This document shows positions 57,901 to 64,000 of a DNA stretch of 64,000 bases, one piece after another. Each line of letters opens with the position of its first letter. Position 1 is the stretch's first letter. The notes beneath the pieces were generated by a model. The model ran no database searches. It was not told the origin of the DNA and saw only the letters and a list, made by a program, of their open reading frames with translations. This stretch comes from Paratinospora sagittata (Eukaryota > Streptophyta > Magnoliopsida > Ranunculales > Menispermaceae), in contig CM069597.1 in NCBI GenBank assembly GCA_035771175.1, positions 47,995,991 through 48,059,990 on the forward strand, read 5' to 3'. A program made the translations under genes and the position numbers.

Positions 57901-60900
57901 AAGAGTAATTAAAAGAAAATGTAGGTGATTTGTTTTATATTGCCATGCAAAAAACTCTCATAACGAAAAAGATATCCAGTTTCGGATGGGAATACTGAAT
58001 ATCCTCATGGCCGGCCTTCTTTTGAGATTGGAACCTTGGGATTGCAGGGATCTCACATTTCTGATTTGTTTTCAAATAGGATATTTCATGTGATTGTACA
58101 TGTCATATCGATCTTGTACGTGTCTAATGGACTTTCCATTGGATTGCTTTTTTTTTTTTATTTAAAAAAAACTATTTTATGAGGCACTTCAACTATAGAG
58201 GGAAAAAGAGGGGGAAAAAGAAAAGCAAAACAATCAGGCTGGTTTTCTGATTATTGTGTTTTGGTGACAGAATTTTAATATTAGCGATGAAGATTTGAAG
58301 GACTTCTTTGGGGGACCTGCTTTCCTTGCTTGGGCTCGAATGGGTAATTTACATGGGTAGGTAAAGGTGACAGGCACATGACCAGTTTCTTTTCCACTTT
58401 GATAGGCTTCCATGATATCAAATGTCATATTTCTCCATGCACCACATTAATGCCTTTTTAAGAAAGGCATGAATTATCTTTTGAAATCAATTGTTTGTAA
58501 TTTGCTCTATCAGAGAGTTACCTAGAAATTTAGCTATAATTCGTTAAGAAAATAATATCAAGTAGTACAAAAGTTTTTTATGGAAGTTATGGGCATGCAT
58601 ATATATCATCAAAGTGATGCATACTGAATGTGATTCTTTCTCTAAATCAGATGCCCCTTATGTTTGATTTCTCAGCAGTTTTTATCATTTTGTTACCATG
58701 GAGATAATGTGGCAAATTGGTGATATTGGGACAACGAATGATTCAATGCTAATTAAATATGAAGTAAACAATGTTAATGTGCAAAAGTTTCTGATCATGT
58801 GACATCAAATAAATAACAGGATTGAACATAAAGCATTTAACCAATGAAGATATTTTGTATTACTGAAATGTCTGGATGTTATTCTAACTTATCCAACCAA
58901 AGTTACATTAATGATAAAAACATACTAAGGATGTCAAAAATTTGCCTTTTCTAATTAGTTAAAGAAAACTATTTTTTATTTGACAGGTGGGGTGGGCCTC
59001 TTCCTCAGAGCTGGTTGGATCAACAGTTAGCTCTCCAAAAACTTATATTATCTCGCATGCTAGAACTTGGCATGACTCCAGGTAAAACTTATAATGTTAT
59101 CATGCTAATTTACTCTTTTATATGTTCCACAATGGTATGTTTCTGGTAATACTTAAACTTGACATATTTGTACCAGAATATTGTTTTTTTGTCCATGAAT
59201 TATGACCAAACGTTCTTGTATAGAATTGAGTCAATTGACTGTTATCAAGTAACAATGCTCATGTTTTCAATTGGCGTGTTTATAATAATTTCAAATATCT
59301 TCACTTATTTTCTTTTAATGAGTAAATCAGGTGTATTAGAATAAGAAAGATAATCCAAAAAATAAAAGCAAACTAACAACAAAAGTTGTTAGGATTGGGA
59401 TCATGCAGGATGGGTGAAGGGTTCTTCTAGCAGATGAGATCATGGACTGTGTGATTCTACAATGTGTGTGTGTGCGCTTCACCTACTTTTTATATTTAGA
59501 CCAAACTTTGCAGCCCAAATCGCACATTTTTGTAGGACCACTATAAGATCCCAATCCTACGACATCCTATACAATTTTACGATCCAGATCCCGACCCTAC
59601 AACAATTCCACCAACAAACTATACTGTAGGCAATTTGGGTCGATGAGGGACCCAGGGTCATAATTGCTATCCTTACAACCATGCTAACCACAAAGGCGCA
59701 AGTACTTTTCTACTATTTAGAAATTCAGATCTATCAACACGAGAAGGTATGACCCAAGATGTATCTTACGTTAAAATATCTGTTGATTTTTACTCAACTG
59801 AGGTTAATGCATTTTTCCAACAGCATGGGTTTAGCTGTGACGACCCCCTCTCTCAAACCATCGAGAGGCGAGATGCCTGGGCTAGCACTTAAATTCCAAG
59901 TACTAGTAACCCTATCACACACAACCTGTACAAATTCCGTACTGCACGTATTCCTTAACCACAGTAAATACAATTACTAAACAAGTCCACAAGGCATAAG
60001 ATCTTAAAATAAATAACTAAGGTTTATATTAAACTATAACTGTATAACATGACTAGACACAAGTCTCATGAATACTAACAAAGTCTACACCAAGTGTGCG
60101 GAAGTATGAAAGCCATACTGATAGGTTCTTAAATCCAAAAAACCATAAACCAATACATAAATACATGTACAAAGTAAAATAACAAGAAATTAAGTATCCA
60201 ATCTAGGTTGTACTCAACTATTGCCATGCCAATCATACTCACTTCAATGCAAGTGGGCTATCCAATTTAGTGTGCAACGCCCTTGCCCTTTTGGGACCTG
60301 GTCATATCTAAAGTGGCGAAAAGATTGGATGGTTGGAAAAGAAGTTTTCTATCTAAAGGGGGTAGATTAACCCTTATCAAATCAGTGTTAGATGCCCTAC
60401 CTACTTACTTTCTATCTGTTTTTCGAATTCCAAAAAGGGTGGTGGATAGTGCCAGCATTGCTGCGCATTTTTGCGTAACGGACAGATTTCCACCCGTTTC
60501 TTTATTTTTTATTATGTTTTTGCTGTGGGCCCCACATTATATATATTTATATTCTTTTATTTTCTCTCTCCTTGGGCCCACATCATTATTATTGGGTTTC
60601 TACATTAGCTACATGAATCTGCTTCTTCCACTATACTCTATTAAGGGCAAGCTATTTTACAAGTAGTAATATTTTCTCAGTTATCTCTATGCTTGTTATT
60701 TTAGGCTTTCCTTTCATTTATCATTATCATTAATATTTTTCATAAGAAATGAGAAAAAAAGTTATAATCCATATCAATATTGGTTAACTGGTCACTCTTT
60801 CCTAACTAAAGCATCTAATAGTTTTCATTTTATGTGTTGAAACCATCTTAATGTGTTTTATCTCATTTTCTTACCAATTGATGTTCTTTTAATTCTCTTT

Positions 60901-63298
60901 ATTGATTTCATGGTGCATCTGTCTAATGTAATTACTATTTGTGCTGCTTCTAATTGGTCCAGTGCTTCCGTCATTCTCTGGTAATGTCCCAGCTGCTCTG
61001 AAAAGGGTGTTTCCTTCAGCCAATATTACTAGACTTGGAGACTGGTAATTTTACTTTCCTCTACTTCTTCAGAAGTTTGCTGAAAGTGGATATATTTGTC
61101 ATAAATTTTGGTTTAATAATTTGACACTTAAGATTTATGTTAATTGTGACAGAAAAAGTTCAAAATATATAGTGACTTTTATTTCTCACTTCTCGATCTC
61201 TCTCAATACTCAAAAGTTCACTCATCAGTGCTGATGGGTAGATAATAATGAATTGAAGAGAAAATATTTTCTTAATGAGGAAGAATAATTTTATGGAAGA
61301 AACAAAGGAGATACAAATTTCTTACAATAGATCAACCTCTACAGTCAATTACAATCAATAACCACATAAGCAGCAAGCTGGGTGCTGGAAGCAAATTAAA
61401 CATGTATAGGAAGAATCATCTTATGGAATGTATTGTAACAATAATGGCTCCTTGGAGTCATTGGGATCTCATGTTAAGTTGTCTTATAGAAGAGCTACTT
61501 ACATTGATGCCTTGATTCTGGAACTAAGCTTTTTTTAATTTGGTTTTAATGATGAAATTATAAATTAACATATAAACACAAGCAAACAGGCAGTGCTGTG
61601 CAGGCCCAAAAAAAAAGTAGGCAGTGGTTTATTTGTATCACGAAGGACAAAGGAAAAAGTAACGAGAAGCTGTTCAATTCCAAAATTCAGTTTCGTACTA
61701 ATGATTGAGGGATGGCCTTTAAAGGAGTAGTCCCCAGCTATACATGTTACCTTTAAAGGAGTAGTCCCCAATAGCCCATGTTGAAGTTTTTCATCATGGA
61801 TATAAGAAAAGAAGTGGTTTCCAATTTGGGCTTTACCATACTCACCAAAGGGTAGCCCGGAGCACGAAGCTCCTGCCTATGCGGGGTCCCAGGGAAGAGT
61901 CAGACCACATTTGGGTCTATTGTAAACAACCTTACCTTACTTTGCAAGAAGTTGTTTCCACGTCTTGAACCCGTGACAACATGGTCATACGGCAGCAATG
62001 CTTACCATTGTGCAAGGCTCCCCTTCTTTTGCCATACTCATCAGTGATTCAATGTTAGATGCATGTTTAGTAGGATATCATCTAATATGTAATAAGATCC
62101 ACTAGTGCAAAAATCATAAATCTCCTGCTATCAGTTGTCATAGCTTGTTCTCCAATATAACTTCGACACCTATTCAATGAAAAAGAAAAAGAGCTTTGAC
62201 CTTTTGCCCTTTGAGAATTTTATTCTCTTTGTAGTTTGTTGCCTCTTTAATTTCCCAATGTCAATGAAATGCTATTTCTTCTTATTTCTTGATTAGTATT
62301 CCACAAGATGTAAGTTATTAATTTTTCTTACATTCTAGGAACACTGTAAATGGTGATTCTCGCTGGTGCTGTACATTTCTTCTTGATCCTTCTGATCCCC
62401 TCTTTATTGGAATTGGCAAGGCTTTTGTAAGGCAGCAAATAACAGGTGTGCAGCATATTCTGTGCTTCTTGCAAGTTTCCTCATTTCTATATCTAGTAAT
62501 ACTCAGTAACAGTGCTAGAGGAGATTATATATTTCAACAAAGCATTTATATAAATTTATCATCTTGTCTGATGATTTCACTTTATTTTCCGAGTAGTGAG
62601 GTATAAAACTTTAGAGGGATTGACAATGTTTCTTTTACTTCTTAAAAAGTGAGAGGGAGGTCAAAAAAGTACTAACACTGTGTGGGAGTACTTAAAGAAT
62701 ACCATCTAGTATCAGCTTGCTTATGTAGTAAATAAATTCACAGTGGTTGAAGAGACTCCAAGGGGTAGCAAAAATGTTTGACATTTCATTCTCCCATAGT
62801 CTATATGTGATTGAACAATTTTATGAATCTTATCTTGAGGTGCTGGTCCTCATACGTAAAGCTACCTTCTGAGTATCTTTTTTTCCCAAACCAACTTGCA
62901 ATAAGTACGGTTTTGTTTGCCTTCAAATTGGAGCACATTAATTGCATCATGAACAAGGATTTATAACATTTCCTGCCGGTTAGAAACAAAAATTGTATCC
63001 AGCGTATTGCTTCTATAACATTTAGCTTTAGAAGAAAGTGGGTAAAGGTTGGCTAGATAGAATTGAATAGTAATAATGTAAATTATTAGCCAATCTCATC
63101 AAACTTGATTTGGTTTATTATGAGTATTATCATCATCGTTTGGTTACTACTATTATAAATTTATAATTTGACTGTATTATGATGATGATGATCATGGTTT
63201 TCTTGTTGAGTAGTTTTGTGTTCTGTTTCACAAGTTGGGACTTTATTCTTTTGTATCATTGTTGCAGAATATGGAGATGTAACTGACATATACAACTG
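51990..63298 (+). CDS. NAGLU: Alpha-N-acetylglucosaminidase (NAGLU, GH89), 3' part outside window
   Basis: Nine exons visible: 51990-52208, 53444-53517, 54697-54908, 56353-56474, 58271-58356, 58987-59081, 60963-61044, 62339-62445 and 63268-63298, about 342 residues, all in phase. [20 protein letters not shown] is a signal peptide, so I prefer this ATG; an in-frame ATG at 51912 would add 26 Ser-rich residues. An N-terminal NAGLU domain ([20 protein letters not shown]) leads into the GH89 TIM barrel: [71 protein letters not shown] and RLGDW. The reading ends at GDVTDIYN plus a split codon; the family's DTFNE-type motif with the first catalytic Glu should be in the next exon, beyond 64000. Human NAGLU degrades heparan sulphate; the Arabidopsis homologue (CYL1) is needed for reproduction and acts in vacuole or wall. 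Confidence 0.93.
52326..52705. repeat. 190-bp tandem duplication in NAGLU intron 1
   Basis: GAAGTTAATGTCAAGTCGTT at about 52359 recurs as GAAGTTAATCTCAAGTTGTT 190 bp later, and the following 150 bp (AATACCCATTTGGAAAGACA, then ATTTGGGCGTGTTTGA) are almost identical. Two direct copies, recent by similarity. Confidence 0.9.
55549..55572. repeat. (AT)n microsatellite in NAGLU intron 3
   Basis: About eleven AT units. Confidence 0.9.
59385..59615. repeat. Possible foldback element in NAGLU intron 6
   Basis: AGGATTGGGATC at about 59389 is inverted as GATCCCAATCCT at about 59547, and GTTGTTAGGA near the left end pairs loosely with TCCTA/CTACAAC words at the right. Possibly a decayed foldback or MITE; boundaries uncertain. 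Confidence 0.35.
59830..60280. mobile_element. Probable LTR-retrotransposon LTR relic in NAGLU intron 6
   Basis: TGTGACGACCCCCTCTCTCA followed by about 400 bp that on the minus strand contains CTTCCGCACACTTGGTGTAG. Both are typical of plant Gypsy LTR ends. No coding part and no matching second LTR in the window. Confidence 0.4.
60283..60450 (+). mobile_element. L1-type LINE reverse transcriptase fragment in NAGLU intron 6
   Basis: The frame reads [20 protein letters not shown], then [20 protein letters not shown] and FLSVFRIPK, the post-catalytic region of plant LINE reverse transcriptase. The match stops abruptly at about 60450. It corresponds to the same protein region as 6150-6280 in the other LINE but is a different subfamily. 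Confidence 0.88.
60620..60930 (-). mobile_element. RTE-type LINE relic, antisense (NAGLU intron 6)
   Basis: CTCTATTAAGGGCAAGCTAT at the left, then CCTAACTAAAGCATCTAATA and TGTTGAAACCATCTTAATGT resemble, in reverse, the RTE segment seen at 18000-18320. Heavily decayed. Confidence 0.45.
61845..62031 (-). mobile_element. Au-type SINE in NAGLU intron 7
   Basis: On the minus strand the element reads GGAGCCTTGCACAATGGTAA (A-box region), then CACGGGTTCAAGACGTGG (B-box), then TTGCAAAGTAAGGTAAGG, CAATAGACCC and finally GGAGCTTCGTGCTCCGGGCT. This is the order of the Au SINE family found across flowering plants. It is flanked by the perfect 9-bp duplication CCATACTCA (61836-61844, 62032-62040). About 187 bp, apparently full length. 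Confidence 0.9.
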
Positions 63299-64000
63299 GT
63301 AATTTCTTGTTTCATTTATTAATTATTTTTTTAAGTTGTTTCCTTCTAAGGATATAATCACTTAAAGGTTGAGGACTTTGAAGCTCATGCTTATTCTTTT
63401 CTATCATGTTTGATCACTATTTCCTTTTGCAAACGAGTGGAGTTGGTTGTATGTATTTCTCTTCAACATTCTTTCCTTGGTCTGTGGAGACCTCTAGTCT
63501 TCCTTATGTTCCAGGTATCTCAATTTTGTGTGAAATGTTGTTGACAGTTTTTTATTATTTATGTAACAACTTTGTTAAGAGAGAGTGGCTGAGATGGTCA
63601 AACGAAAAACAAAAAGAAAAAAAGAGAAGGTAGTAGGACCTAGAGATTTACACAGCCATGTCTCCATCTGAGTACATAATAACCTCTGCATTAAGATACT
63701 TTAGGTTTGAACTTGGAAAGCAACCCCCTTACACTTAGATACCTTGGACCATAGAAAAAACAAAGGAAAAGAAAATTCAATTACTTGATCCTCAAGGATG
63801 AGCATTAAAATATTGATGGCCAATCCCAAATGTTAAAATAGATAGAGGGTCAACATTAGGTTCCATTACACTAAATCACTAATGAATCCCTATCTTGACT
63901 ACTACCACTGAAAATACTGAAAAAGTTTTCTCTATATTTACAACACTAATTCATGGTCTTACACTTGTAAGCAATAATAGCAATCTAAATAATATCAATA
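63299..64000. other. NAGLU intron 9, running off the window
   Basis: I looked for the next exon, which should begin with C completing a TG-C Cys codon before a DTFNE-type motif, and found none; the intron continues past the right edge. Confidence 0.6.

Noticed and set aside
1..64000. CRISPR arrays, bacterial operons, tRNA or rRNA genes
   Set aside because: No spaced direct repeats of CRISPR type and no rRNA-like stretch; the only tRNA-like sequences are the SINE promoter boxes. The DNA is clearly plant nuclear.

Overview
This window is nuclear DNA from a flowering plant, almost certainly a eudicot. The genes are intron-rich with GT-AG introns, intergenic DNA is AT-rich, and the proteins are typically plant (magnesium chelatase H with a plastid transit peptide, TWISTED DWARF 1, an isoprenylated HMA-family protein). 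Transposon relics are of plant type: L1-like LINE with a C-terminal RNase H, RTE LINE tails, an Au-type SINE, and LTR elements primed by initiator tRNA-Met. I cannot name the species. All exon chains below were built by hand from GT/AG sites and reading phase.

Layout: (1) 1678-3100 (+), a HIPP-type protein with a degenerate metal site and a CaaX end. (2) 4677-5690 (-), three tandem broken pieces of an ABCB transporter nucleotide-binding domain. (3) 5844-10744 (+), a 5'-truncated LINE interrupted by two related insertions: a 211-bp palindrome made of LTR sequence, and a complete 2.64-kb non-autonomous LTR retrotransposon with 140-bp LTRs. The LTR element carries fragments of two host genes, a Shewanella-like phosphatase (antisense) and ribosomal protein eL6 (sense), plus about 1 kb of GC-rich minisatellite. 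(4) 11499-18752 (+), TWD1/FKBP42. (5) 19780-26185 (-), DNA topoisomerase II, 19 exons. (6) 28315-38303 (+), NOTCHLESS, 13 exons. (7) 40373-44606 (+), PIG-T of the GPI transamidase. (8) 46251-50988 (+), CHLH/GUN5. (9) 51990 to beyond the right edge (+), lysosomal-type alpha-N-acetylglucosaminidase, cut before its catalytic core.

The genes do not form an operon-like unit; they are independent housekeeping genes. NOTCHLESS (60S assembly) has paired telo-box motifs upstream, as ribosome-biogenesis genes often do. CHLH has a G-box, as light-regulated chlorophyll genes often do. Introns hold many decayed transposons (RTE tails, a SINE, a hAT-like MITE, LINE and LTR pieces) but every reconstructed host CDS stays open and in frame.

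The most unusual part is 7.2-10.4 kb. Two insertions with the same TATTACG terminus and the same 5-bp target-duplication size sit 280 bp apart in one LINE. One is a conventional gene-capturing LTR element. The other has the U3 end of the LTR at both of its termini.
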